Source: Rhizobium sp. Root1203
GTDB taxonomy: Bacteria > Pseudomonadota > Alphaproteobacteria > Rhizobiales > Rhizobiaceae
Reading direction: 5' to 3'
DNA length: 64,000 bases
Assembly (NCBI RefSeq): GCF_001424945.1
Contig: NZ_LMCW01000034.1
Coordinates: forward strand, 91,831-155,830
The notes under the pieces are model-generated. The model saw nothing but the letters and a program-made list of their open reading frames with translations, ran no database searches and was not told the origin of the DNA. Positions within the stretch are counted from its first letter, which is position 1, and every line of letters starts with the position of its first letter. The position numbers were made by a program, and so were the translations under genes. Shown piece by piece: positions 33,006-41,467 of this stretch.

Positions 33006-34901
33006 TCAAAGCGCGTCTTTCGGAATCCCTTCAGGACGCATCTGCTTCTTGAGTGCAGCAATCCGGAAAATCGCGTTGGGCGCGCCGTATCCGCGGTAGC
33101 CGCGGCGCTCGACGATCTCGAAAAAGAACCCCTCGCCATACGTTCCGCTGTAGAGCTGGAAATACTCGCCGTGCTCGTCGCGGTCATAGAGGATGTTCTC
33201 CGCCTTCAGCCGCTCGGTGAGGGCAGGATCCAGGCCAAAGCGCGCCTCGACGTCGTCGTAGTAATTCGGCGAGATGTGCAGGGATTTGAAACCGCAGGCC
33301 CGCAAATTCCCCGCTGTCGCAAAGATATCGTCCGTCGCAAACGCCAGGTGCTGGATTCCCGATCCGAACTTTTCTGCAATAAAGTGCCCTGCCAGGGTGC
33401 GGCGATTTTCCGCTCCGTTCATGGTGATCCGGAGTTGCCCGGTCTCGTTTTCGACGACTTGGCTGCGGACCACCCCGGCCGGATCGATGATATCGACCAT
33501 CGGGGTTTTGCTTGTTTCGAAGATCGACGTGTAGAACAGCAGCCAGGTAAGCATTTCATCATAGGCCACGGTCTGGGCGATATGATCGATACGCAGAAGG
33601 CCGGCCGACGCCGCGCAGCTCTCCTGCGCGACCGGCTTGAAGTCGATCTCCGGGAAGCGACCCGACGCGCTCTTGTCGTCAATGAGATAGACGACCCCGC
33701 CACCGACGCCGCGGATGGCAGGCAACTCCAGCTCCCCCTCCGAGACAGGCTGAAGGAAGGGTTCCGCATCAAGCGCAAGGGCTCGAGCATACGCCTTTGC
33801 GGCATCGTCGACGACAAGGGCGATGGCATAGGCGAATGTGCCATGCACCGCGTAGGCTGCATTCGCAAATCCCGCCTGATCGACATTGACGAGGATCCGG
33901 ATATCACCCTGCTCGAAGATCGAGACTTTCTTCGTTCGGTGGACCGCGGTCTTGCGAAATCCGAGGGTGTGCAGCAATGCAACCAGCTCGATGGCGTCTT
34001 CCTCGTCGGTGGCAAACTCGACGAAGCCGACGCCGTCGACGGATGCCCTCTTCGGCATCGCCGCTCCGGTCAGATATTTATCCCCGAGATCGCGACGCAC
34101 CTGGTCGCCAAGATAGATCAGGGAACGATGGCCATCGGCGGCGATCGCACGCGAGGAACCGCCCCGAAACTGGTCGTTGAATATCTCGAGCGAAAAATAG
34201 CCGTCATAGCCTGTCGCAGCGACGGCTTCCGTAAACGCGGTGACGGGGAGGTCGCCCTCGCCCGGCATGTTTCTGAAGTGACGGCTCCAGTACAGCAGAT
34301 CCATGTCGATCAGCGGGGCATCGGCGAGTTGGACGATGAATATCTTCTCCTTGGGGATGGAGCGGATGGAGTTGACGTCGATCTTGCGCGATAGCGTGTG
34401 AAAGCTATCGAGGATAAGACCCACATTCTGATGATCGGTTCGGCGGACAATTTCCCAGGCATCCCTGTGATCGTTGATATGGCGCCCCCATGCGAGCGCC
34501 TCATAACCAACCCTCAGTCCACGCTTGGCGGCGCGTTCGCCGAGTTCCCTGAAGTCGGCTGCCGCGCGGTCGATTCCGCCGATCGAAGCTGGCGAGACGT
34601 TTGAACACACGAGCACCAGATCCGTTCCAAGCTCCTGCATCACGTCGAACTTCCGTTCCGCGCGGTCGAACGTGCGGCTTCGAAGCGGTTCGGGCATGCC
34701 CTCGAAATCGCGAAACGGCTGAAACAGAGTGATCTCCAAGCCATGATCGCGAACGAGCTTTCCGACGTCTGCCGGACTCCCGTCGAACGCCAGGAAATCG
34801 TTTTCAAAGATCTCGACGCCCTCGAAACCGGCGCGGGCGATCGCCTCTAGCTTCTCCGGCAGTTCGCCGCTGATCGTGACAGTCGCAATCGAGGTCTTCA
34901 T
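33006..34901 (-). CDS. quiC: 3-dehydroshikimate dehydratase (QuiC-type fusion)
   Basis: 631 residues in two parts. Residues ~1-285 form a sugar-phosphate-isomerase-like TIM barrel with likely metal ligands in YEALAWG (Glu), LILDSFHTL (Asp, His) and YFSLEIFN (Glu). Residues ~290-620 are a two-lobed VOC domain like 4-hydroxyphenylpyruvate dioxygenase (GVGFVEFATDEEDAIELVALL; HLAFATDDIF; GEYFQLYSG). This architecture is known for bacterial 3-dehydroshikimate dehydratases producing protocatechuate. Automated annotation often calls it HPPD, but the neighbours (dehydroquinase, shikimate dehydrogenase) favour QuiC. It diverges from the transporter operon. Confidence 0.87.
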   Translation of the reverse strand: MKTSIATVTISGELPEKLEAIARAGFEGVEIFENDFLAFDGSPADVGKLVRDHGLEITLFQPFRDFEGMPEPLRSRTFDRAERKFDVMQELGTDLVLVCSNVSPASIGGIDRAAADFRELGERAAKRGLRVGYEALAWGRHINDHRDAWEIVRRTDHQNVGLILDSFHTLSRKIDVNSIRSIPKEKIFIVQLADAPLIDMDLLYWSRHFRNMPGEGDLPVTAFTEAVAATGYDGYFSLEIFNDQFRGGSSRAIAADGHRSLIYLGDQVRRDLGDKYLTGAAMPKRASVDGVGFVEFATDEEDAIELVALLHTLGFRKTAVHRTKKVSIFEQGDIRILVNVDQAGFANAAYAVHGTFAYAIALVVDDAAKAYARALALDAEPFLQPVSEGELELPAIRGVGGGVVYLIDDKSASGRFPEIDFKPVAQESCAASAGLLRIDHIAQTVAYDEMLTWLLFYTSIFETSKTPMVDIIDPAGVVRSQVVENETGQLRITMNGAENRRTLAGHFIAEKFGSGIQHLAFATDDIFATAGNLRACGFKSLHISPNYYDDVEARFGLDPALTERLKAENILYDRDEHGEYFQLYSGTYGEGFFFEIVERRGYRGYGAPNAIFRIAALKKQMRPEGIPKDAL

Positions 34902-35001
34902 TTCAAAGCCTTTCGCTGTACGTGCGAGGGATTCAATCGGCGCTGGCGCCCGACATTTGCGGCAGCCCCCATCTCGTCCTCTACTATTATTGCAAATGTA
35001 G

Positions 35002-35039
35002 TGAGAATTTCAATTAGATTGGTATATCATAAATTCTCA
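35002..35039. promoter_or_regulatory. Inverted repeat in the quiC/transporter divergent region
   Basis: TGAGAATTT (35002-35010) and AAATTCTCA (35031-35039) flank a 20-base AT-rich spacer containing TTGGTATATCAT. The inner GGTATATCAT is related to the GATGATACC sequence upstream of regulator 1. Likely control region for both directions. Confidence 0.5.
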
Positions 35040-35154
35040 TAGGATTTCGAAAAACTCGGTTGATTTGACGCTCTGTCTCTGGCAATCATTTCTCTCACAG
35101 CCAAAGGTGAGGGTGGCTGTCCGGTCGAACGACCGCCAAAGGAGGAGGAATTAC

Positions 35155-35985
35155 ATGTTCAAGTCTATGTTGACCCGCCGAAATGTCATGCTTGGAGCCG
35201 CAGCCCTGGTGACCGCCGTCACTCTGGCCCAGCCGGCGGCCGCAATTACGCCGGATGAAATCAAGGCCAAGGGAAAGCTCATCGTCGGAATTCAGGGCGA
35301 CAACCCGCCATGGGGCTTTGTCACCAGCGGCGGCAAGCAGGACGGTCTCGATGCCGATATCGCGACCCTGTTCGGCAAGGAGCTGGGCGTACCCGTCGAA
35401 TTCGTGCCGCTTGAAGTCAACAACCGCATTCCCGCGCTGACCGCTGGCCGCGTTGACGTTCTCTTTGCAACGATGGCCATGCTGCCGGATCGCGCTAAGG
35501 CCGTGCAGTTCAGCAAGCCCTATGTTGCCAATGCCATCGTCCTGATCGGGCCTAAATCGGCCGAGATCAAGACCAATGCCGACATGGCGAAATTCACAGT
35601 CGGTGTAGCGAAGGGAGCTGCGCAGGATACGCAGGTGACCAAGAACGCGCCGGCGAACACGACCATCCGGCGCTACGATGGCGACGCAGCGAGCGTCCAG
35701 GCTCTTGTTTCCGGCCAGGTCGATACGCTCGGCGGCAATATTTTCTACATGGACCGCGTTGAGAAGGCTCGTCCGGGCGAATTCGAAAACAAGCTTGAAT
35801 TCCAGAAACTTTACAACGGTGCCTGCACCCGTCTCGGAGAAAAGGAAATCAACGCCGCGCTCAACACCTTCATCGACAAGATCAAGGCGAACGGTGAGCT
35901 GAAGGCGGTCTACGACAAGTGGATGAAGGTCCCGGTTCCGACGTTCCCGGAAAGCCTTGACGGCATCCCGTTCGCGGCAAACTGA
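35155..35985 (+). CDS. ABC transporter binding protein, polar-amino-acid type (family 3)
   Basis: 276 residues. N-terminal signal with twin Arg (TRRNVMLGAAALVTAVTLAQPAAA; a Tat signal is possible). Family-3 fold: KLIVGIQGDNPPWGFVTSGGKQDGLDADIATLFGKELGV, AGRVDVLFATMAMLPDRAKAVQFSKPY, then KAVYDKWMKVPVP. GGAGGAGG precedes the start. This family usually binds amino acids, but the enclosed dehydroquinase and shikimate genes suggest a hydroaromatic acid ligand such as quinate or shikimate. Ligand unproven. Confidence 0.87.
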   Translation: MFKSMLTRRNVMLGAAALVTAVTLAQPAAAITPDEIKAKGKLIVGIQGDNPPWGFVTSGGKQDGLDADIATLFGKELGVPVEFVPLEVNNRIPALTAGRVDVLFATMAMLPDRAKAVQFSKPYVANAIVLIGPKSAEIKTNADMAKFTVGVAKGAAQDTQVTKNAPANTTIRRYDGDAASVQALVSGQVDTLGGNIFYMDRVEKARPGEFENKLEFQKLYNGACTRLGEKEINAALNTFIDKIKANGELKAVYDKWMKVPVPTFPESLDGIPFAAN

Positions 35986-36016
35986 CAGCTCCAACCATCC
36001 AAAACTCTATCCAGAC

Positions 36017-36041
36017 GGTGGGCGTCCCGGCGATGCCCACC
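36017..36041 (+). other. Hairpin after the binding-protein gene
   Basis: Stem GGTGGGC/GCCCACC (36017-36023, 36035-36041), loop of 11 bases, no T-run. Probably an mRNA-protecting hairpin that raises binding-protein levels. Confidence 0.45.
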
Positions 36042-36093
36042 AATGCCACCACCATGTCGAGAGGCGGCTTGCCCCGCGTCCGGGAGCGCGATC

Positions 36094-36537
36094 ATGAACA
36101 AACCAATCTTTGTGCTCAACGGGCCGAACCTCAATCTTCTCGGCCAGCGCGAGCCCACCATCTATGGCACCACTACGCTCGCCGACATCCGCGAGCGATG
36201 CATGGCGAAGGCCGAATCCCTGGGATTTACGCTCGAGTTTCGGCAGACCAATTTCGAGGGCGAGCTGGTTGAGAGTGTGCACCAGGCCCGCACGGACGCC
36301 TGTGGCATCATCATTAATCCGGCGGCTTATACGTTTACCTCGATCGCGCTTCTCGATGCGCTGAAGACGTTTGATCCGCCCAAGATCGAACTGCATATTT
36401 CGAACGTCCATGCGCGCGAGAGCATCTATCACAATTCGCTGATCTCGCGCATCGCAACAGCCATCATGATCGGCTTTGGCGCCGACGGATATGAGCTCGC
36501 CGTCCAGGCAATGGCAGGAATGGTCAGGCGGGATTGA
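36094..36537 (+). CDS. aroQ: Type II 3-dehydroquinate dehydratase
   Basis: 147 residues starting at ATG 36094 with CGGGAG upstream. Type II signatures: VLNGPNLNLLGQREPTIYG (active-site Arg and Tyr), QTNFEGELVESVHQA, IINPAAYTFTSIALLDAL, ELHISNVHARE (catalytic His). It interconverts 3-dehydroquinate and 3-dehydroshikimate. It sits inside a transport operon, beside quiC and two dehydrogenases and away from biosynthetic aro genes. This indicates a catabolic copy working from quinate towards protocatechuate. Confidence 0.93.
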   Translation: MNKPIFVLNGPNLNLLGQREPTIYGTTTLADIRERCMAKAESLGFTLEFRQTNFEGELVESVHQARTDACGIIINPAAYTFTSIALLDALKTFDPPKIELHISNVHARESIYHNSLISRIATAIMIGFGADGYELAVQAMAGMVRRD

Positions 36538-36568
36538 ACTTCAGGAAAGACCGACCGGAAAGATCGCG

Positions 36569-37237
36569 ATGAACTATAAGTTGGACTTCACTCCTGTCAT
36601 CGATGGCCTGCCGAGTCTCCTCTTCGGCTGTCTCGGAACATTCCTGCTTGCGATTTGCGGAATGCTGCTCGCAATCGTCATCGGAATTGGCGGGGTTGCG
36701 CTGCGAGACTCTCCTCTCAAGCCGGTGCGATGGCTGATCATCTCCTTTGTCGAGCTGATCCGCAACACGCCGTTTCTGGTCCAGATATTCTTCATCTATT
36801 TTGCCCTTCCCCTTGCCGGTATCAGGCTCGACCCGACCCCGACGGCGATTATCGCACTCGGCATCAACGGCGGCGCCTACGCAATCGAGATCATTCGCGG
36901 TGGCGTCCAGTCCATCCCGAAGGGGCAGATGGAAGCCGGTCTCGCCCTTGGCCTGCACAAGGCTCAGGTCTTCAGGCTCATCATCCTCAAGCCGGCGCTG
37001 CGGGCGATCTATCCGTCCCTGACCAGCCAGTTCGTGCTCTTGACGCTGTCCACCAGCATTGCTTCCGCGATCTCCGCCTATGAGCTGACATCCGTTTCCC
37101 AGCGTATTGAATCGGAGAGCTTCCGGAGCTTCGAGGTCTACTTCACCGTCACGGTCTTCTATCTCGTGATCTCCTGGCTGATGATGCGCATCTTTGCGCT
37201 CTTTTCAGCGCGCTACTTCAAGTATCCCGTCAAGTAG
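36569..37237 (+). CDS. ABC transporter permease 1 (HisM/GlnP-type)
   Basis: 222 residues, about five membrane helices, from ATG 36569. Motifs: FGCLGTFLLAICGMLLAIVIG, VELIRNTPFLVQIFFIYFALP and the coupling-loop region AYAIEIIRGGVQSIPKGQMEAGLALGL. Typical of polar-amino-acid uptake systems, where two permeases form a heterodimer. It is followed ten bases later by permease 2 and then the ATPase. Confidence 0.9.
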   Translation: MNYKLDFTPVIDGLPSLLFGCLGTFLLAICGMLLAIVIGIGGVALRDSPLKPVRWLIISFVELIRNTPFLVQIFFIYFALPLAGIRLDPTPTAIIALGINGGAYAIEIIRGGVQSIPKGQMEAGLALGLHKAQVFRLIILKPALRAIYPSLTSQFVLLTLSTSIASAISAYELTSVSQRIESESFRSFEVYFTVTVFYLVISWLMMRIFALFSARYFKYPVK

Positions 37238-37246
37238 GAGGGTCTC

Positions 37247-37888
37247 ATGGGTCCAGAAGAATTCGTCTTCCTCCTGATCGGCTTGAAATGGACCGTTGTC
37301 CTGTCGGTGGTCGGCTTCGTCTGCGGCGGCGTTGCGGGTCTCTGCGTCGCGCTCGCACGAACCTCCGGCATATCTCTTCTCGAGCGCGTGACGGCCGGCT
37401 ACATTGCGGTCTTCCAGGGAACACCGCTTCTGATGCAGCTCTTCGTCGTCTATTACGGGCTGGCGCTGGTGGGTTTGAGGCTCGACGCCTGGATTGCCGT
37501 CGCCGTCGGCTTGACGCTTCATGCCAGCGCCTACCTCGGCGAGATCTGGCGGGGAGCAATCGAGGCGGTTCCGCGCGGCCAGACGGAGGCCGCAAAGGCC
37601 CTCAGCCTCAGATACGTATCGCGCACGAAGGACGTTATCCTGCCGCAGGCGCTCCGTATCTCGCTGCCCGCGACAGTCGGCTTCCTGGTGCAGTTGATCA
37701 AGGGCACCTCGCTGGCATCGATCGTGGGTTTCACCGAACTCACGCGCGCCGGCAACATCATCTCCAATCAGATCTTCGAACCGCTGACGGTCTTCGGGAT
37801 CGTCGGAGCGCTGTACTTCGTGATGTGCCTGCCTTTGACCATCCTGGGTGCGCGCCTGGAACGACGATTTGCCGTGTCAGCGCGCTGA
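37247..37888 (+). CDS. ABC transporter permease 2 (HisQ-type)
   Basis: 213 residues, about five helices, with TAGGAGGG ahead of the ATG. Motifs: GLKWTVVLSVVGFVCGGVAGL, AVFQGTPLLMQLFVVYYGLAL, AYLGEIWRGAIEAVPRGQTEAAKALSL, and LIKGTSLASIVGFTELTRAGN. It pairs with permease 1 in the same importer. Confidence 0.9.
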   Translation: MGPEEFVFLLIGLKWTVVLSVVGFVCGGVAGLCVALARTSGISLLERVTAGYIAVFQGTPLLMQLFVVYYGLALVGLRLDAWIAVAVGLTLHASAYLGEIWRGAIEAVPRGQTEAAKALSLRYVSRTKDVILPQALRISLPATVGFLVQLIKGTSLASIVGFTELTRAGNIISNQIFEPLTVFGIVGALYFVMCLPLTILGARLERRFAVSAR

Positions 37889-37933
37889 TCCGCGCGGACT
37901 TATGCGCCTTGCCAATATACGTGGAGCTCTACC

Positions 37934-38698
37934 ATGACCGATCTCACTCCTGCGATGAGCGTAGATACCATGATCACGATGGAACGGGTCGAAAAGTGGT
38001 TTGGTGCGTTTCAAGCCCTGCATGATATCAACCTGTCGGTGCGCAGGGGCGAAAGGATCGTCTTGTGCGGCCCCTCGGGCAGTGGAAAGTCGACACTCAT
38101 TCGATGCATCAATCATCTCGAGACCTATAGCAAGGGCGAAATCCGCGTCGGCGGCATGCTTCTCGGCAACCAGGCCAAGACAATCGATGCGATCAGGCGC
38201 GAAGTCGGCATGGTCTTCCAGCAATTCAACCTGTTCCCGCATCTGACCGTGCTGCAGAACTGCATGCTTGCGCCGATGCGGGCACTCGGCCTTGGCAAGG
38301 CAGAGGCCGAGGAGCGGGCGCGCGGGCTTCTCGAACGTGTCAAAATCCTGGAGCAGGCCGACAAATACCCGGTGCAACTCTCCGGCGGCCAGCAGCAGCG
38401 TGTGGCAATCGCCCGCGCCCTTTGCATGCGGCCGAAAGTGATGCTGTTCGACGAGCCGACATCGGCGCTCGATCCGGAGATGGTCAAGGAAGTCCTCGAT
38501 ACGATGATGGGCTTGGCCGATGAGGGCATGACGATGATCTGCGTCACCCACGAGATGGGCTTTGCCCGTCAGGTGGCGGATCGCGTGATCTTCATGGCCA
38601 GCGGCGCGATCGTCGAGGAAGCCCCGCCTGCCGAGTTTTTCACCAACCCACGGCATGAACGAACCAGGAAGTTCCTCGGGGAGATCCTTCGGAAGTGA
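37934..38698 (+). CDS. ABC transporter ATP-binding protein (GlnQ-type)
   Basis: 254 residues with Walker A GPSGSGKST, Q-loop VFQQFNLFPHLT, signature LSGGQQQRVAIARAL, Walker B VMLFDEPTSALDPE and the H-loop His in CVTHEMGF. It ends with the family's REFF-like EFFTNPRHERTRKFLGEIL. Energises the importer formed by the two preceding permeases. Confidence 0.93.
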   Translation: MTDLTPAMSVDTMITMERVEKWFGAFQALHDINLSVRRGERIVLCGPSGSGKSTLIRCINHLETYSKGEIRVGGMLLGNQAKTIDAIRREVGMVFQQFNLFPHLTVLQNCMLAPMRALGLGKAEAEERARGLLERVKILEQADKYPVQLSGGQQQRVAIARALCMRPKVMLFDEPTSALDPEMVKEVLDTMMGLADEGMTMICVTHEMGFARQVADRVIFMASGAIVEEAPPAEFFTNPRHERTRKFLGEILRK

Positions 38699-38753
38699 AC
38701 AGGCCTGGAGGTTGGCAAGTCGCCGCATTCTTCGCAAATCTCGGGAGCCGGCC

Positions 38754-39821
38754 ATGAAGCCGCTAGCGATTGCAGTCATGGGAGCCGGCCTCATTGGGAA
38801 ACGCCATGCCGAGCGAATTATGTCGGAGCCCGGAACTGTCCTATCGGCTGTTATTGACCCATCCCCTGCCGGGCGCGACTTCGCAGAGAGTGTCGGCGTC
38901 CGGTGGAGCCGGAGCTTCGCAGACATCAGTCCCGAGGACAGGCCGGACGGGATCATCGTCGCAACGCCGAACCAGCTGCATGTCGAGAACGGCATGGAGG
39001 TCATAGCCGCGGGCATTCCTGTTCTCGTCGAGAAGCCTATCGCCGACGATGTCGATGCGGCAGCAATACTCGTTGCAGCCTGCGAAAAGGCGGGAGTACC
39101 GCTTCTGGTCGGTCATCACAGGCGATACAATCCGATGATCCAGACGGCCAAGGAGATCGTCGCCAGCGGACGACTGGGCCGGATCGTTACAATGCACGGC
39201 ACTTTCTGGGTTGCCAAGCCCGCCGCGTATTTCGAAACTCCTTGGCGGCGGGAGGCGGGTGCCGGCCCGATCTTCGTGAACCTGATCCACGATGTCGACC
39301 TCTTCCGATATCTCTTCGGCGAAATCGAAGCCGTCTCCGCCATGGAATCGCACTCCGTCAGACTTCATCCTGTCGAGGATACCGCCGTCGTCGCGCTGCG
39401 CTTTGCAAGCGGCGTCCTCGGGACGATCGGCGTGAGTGACGCCGTGGCCGCGCCATGGAGCTGGGAGATGACGGCGGGCGAGAACCCGGCTTTTCCCCGT
39501 CAGGATCAATCCTGCTACCAGGTCGGCGGCACGCAGGCTTCCCTTGACATCCCGCATCTGACGCTCTGGAGAAATCCTTCCGCCCCCGATTGGATGCAGC
39601 CACTTGTCCGTGAGCGCATTCCGTTCGTCCCGGCCGATCCCCTGCAGGTTCAGCTCCGCCACTTCTGCGATGTCATTCGCGGCGACGCCACGCCCCTTGT
39701 GAGCGGACGCGAGGGGCTCGCTTCCCTCAAGGTCATCGAAGCGATCAAGACATCGGCGCGCTCAGGCCAGACCGTCCATCTCTCCCACGTTCGGAGCGCT
39801 TCCGACCATCAGAAAGTCTAG
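38754..39821 (+). CDS. Gfo/Idh/MocA-family dehydrogenase of the shikimate cluster
   Basis: 355 residues from ATG 38754 with CGGGAG upstream. NAD-binding GAGLIGKRHAERI, Lys-Pro motif VEKPIADDVDAAA, and the C-terminal domain with VGHHRRYNPMIQTAKEIV and NLIHDVDLFRYLFGEIEAV (catalytic His/Asp region). This scaffold includes inositol and sugar dehydrogenases. In this operon it could oxidise quinate, shikimate or a related cyclitol acid, but the substrate is not shown. The AroE-like gene starts three bases after its stop. Confidence 0.8.
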   Translation: MKPLAIAVMGAGLIGKRHAERIMSEPGTVLSAVIDPSPAGRDFAESVGVRWSRSFADISPEDRPDGIIVATPNQLHVENGMEVIAAGIPVLVEKPIADDVDAAAILVAACEKAGVPLLVGHHRRYNPMIQTAKEIVASGRLGRIVTMHGTFWVAKPAAYFETPWRREAGAGPIFVNLIHDVDLFRYLFGEIEAVSAMESHSVRLHPVEDTAVVALRFASGVLGTIGVSDAVAAPWSWEMTAGENPAFPRQDQSCYQVGGTQASLDIPHLTLWRNPSAPDWMQPLVRERIPFVPADPLQVQLRHFCDVIRGDATPLVSGREGLASLKVIEAIKTSARSGQTVHLSHVRSASDHQKV

Positions 39822-39824
39822 AAC

Positions 39825-40658
39825 ATGATTACCGGGACAACCAAGCTCATCGCTCACCTCGGCTATCCCACGGAGGCATTCAAGGCGCCGCTGATTTACA
39901 ATCCGTACTTCGAGAAAAACGGAATTGATGCAGTTGTGGTGCCGATGGGCTGCAGACCGGAAGACTATTCAGCGTTTCTGAAGCTTCTTTTCCGCCTCTC
40001 CAACATCCACGGCGCTCTTATCACGATGCCGCACAAAATCTCGACCATGGGGTTGCTGGACGAAGCGTCGACGAACGCCAAGGTCGCTGGCTCATGCAAT
40101 GCCGTTCGCCTCGGTGCGGATGGACGGCTGATCGGTGACATGTTCGATGGCGAGGGTTTTGTCCGGGGCGTGCTGCGCAAAGGCACACAGGTTGCGGGCG
40201 CACGCGCGCTCGTCGTCGGTGCCGGTGGCGTCGGCTCGGCAATCGCTGCCTCACTGGCCCAGGCAGGTGTTGAACGTCTCGCAATCTTCGACGCCGTCGA
40301 GACGACAACGATGGCGCTGCTTGGCCGACTGACGAAGTACTACCCGCACCTGGCGGTAACGAGCGGCTCTGCCGATCCCGCAGGCTTTGACATCGTCGTC
40401 AACGCAACGCCCCTTGGAATGCGGCGGGGTGACCCGCTACCGATCGATGTTGACCGCATTTCGCCGTCGACCTTCGTCGGCGAAGTCGTGATGACAAAGG
40501 ACATGACACCTTTTCTCGAGGCGGTTCGCGCACGCGGCTGTGCCTTTCAGGTCGGGACGGACATGTTGTTCGAACAGATCCCGGCCTATCTCGAATTCTT
40601 CGAATTCCCGACGACGACGGCTGTCAATCTGCGCGCCATCGCCAAACTTGGTCGGTGA
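39825..40658 (+). CDS. AroE-like shikimate/quinate dehydrogenase, atypical
   Basis: 277 residues. Shikimate-dehydrogenase fold: LITMPHKIS (catalytic Lys), GSCNAVR, GDMFDGEGFVRGV (Asp), the dinucleotide loop VGAGGVGSAIAASLAQAG and FQVGTDMLFEQ. The usual N-terminal shikimate-binding Ser-x-Ser is replaced (GYPTEAFKAPLIYNPYF). This points to a catabolic or substrate-altered relative (YdiB-like group) rather than biosynthetic AroE. Likely oxidises shikimate or quinate to the 3-dehydro acid. Last gene of the cluster. Confidence 0.83.
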   Translation: MITGTTKLIAHLGYPTEAFKAPLIYNPYFEKNGIDAVVVPMGCRPEDYSAFLKLLFRLSNIHGALITMPHKISTMGLLDEASTNAKVAGSCNAVRLGADGRLIGDMFDGEGFVRGVLRKGTQVAGARALVVGAGGVGSAIAASLAQAGVERLAIFDAVETTTMALLGRLTKYYPHLAVTSGSADPAGFDIVVNATPLGMRRGDPLPIDVDRISPSTFVGEVVMTKDMTPFLEAVRARGCAFQVGTDMLFEQIPAYLEFFEFPTTTAVNLRAIAKLGR

Positions 40659-40698
40659 GACGCTGCGGAAGCGGTAGCCAAATGTCCGGAGAAAGTCC

Positions 40699-41457
40699 CT
40701 AGACCCTTCCCCTGAACCGTCGCTGATAGGCGGGATCGTAGAGCGAACTCTCGCGGAAGTCGCTGGTTGCGAGCGAAGGCCCGACGAAGATGATTGCAGT
40801 GCGCTCGATCGGTTCGTTGATAAGCTTGGCCTCGATATCCGCAAGCGTGCCGCGCACGATCCGCTCGTCGGGCCAGGAGGCCTTGGCGACGATCGCCACC
40901 GGGCATTCCGCGCCGTAGAGCGGCGTGAGCTCGTCGACGACCTGTTTCAATGCGTGGATGGCAAGATGGATGGCGAGGGTTGAGCCGGTCGAGCCGAATT
41001 TCGCCAGCGTTTCGCCACCTGGCATCGGTGACGCGCGACCGGAAACGCGGGTCAGCACGAGGCTCTGCGCAACCGTCGGGATCGTCAGCTCGCGCCCAAG
41101 TGCGGAGGCCGCGGCGGCAAACGCGGGAACACCCGGCGTCATCGTGTAGTCAATGCCATGCCTTTCAAGGCGGCGGATCTGCTCGGCAACCGCGCTCCAT
41201 ACGGAAAGATCGCCCGAATGCAGTCGTGCGACGTCCTCGCGGGCGTTTGAGGCGCTGACGTATTCCTGCTCAATCTCGTCAAGCGACATCGGCGCCGTAT
41301 CGACGATGCGGGCGCCCTGTGGGCAATACCTCAGCAGTTCCGGCGACACGATCGAGCCGGCATAGAGGCAGACCGGACAGCGCTCGATGAGAGCGCGGCC
41401 ACGCACGGTAATGAGGTCTGCAGCCCCCGGGCCGGCTCCTATGAAATGCACAGTCAT
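40699..41457 (-). CDS. cobM: Precorrin-4 C11-methyltransferase
   Basis: 252 residues of the SAM-dependent tetrapyrrole methylase fold: VHFIGAGPGAADLITVRGRALIERCPVCLYAGSIV, LHSGDLSVWSAVAEQI, YTMTPGVPAFAAAAS, LTRVSGRASPMP. It converts precorrin-4 to precorrin-5. Last gene of the minus-strand cob block, 10 bases after cobL. cobE, which often neighbours cobM in rhizobia, is not here. Confidence 0.94.
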   Translation of the reverse strand: MTVHFIGAGPGAADLITVRGRALIERCPVCLYAGSIVSPELLRYCPQGARIVDTAPMSLDEIEQEYVSASNAREDVARLHSGDLSVWSAVAEQIRRLERHGIDYTMTPGVPAFAAAASALGRELTIPTVAQSLVLTRVSGRASPMPGGETLAKFGSTGSTLAIHLAIHALKQVVDELTPLYGAECPVAIVAKASWPDERIVRGTLADIEAKLINEPIERTAIIFVGPSLATSDFRESSLYDPAYQRRFRGRV

Positions 41458-41467
41458 GTCTTCACCT

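Noticed and set aside
33171..34394. 407-residue plus frame opposite quiC
   Set aside because: Antisense shadow; no start support or family resemblance.
33006..34901. 4-hydroxyphenylpyruvate dioxygenase
   Set aside because: Only the C-terminal half is HPPD-like; the N-terminal TIM barrel and neighbouring aroQ/aroE-like genes fit QuiC.
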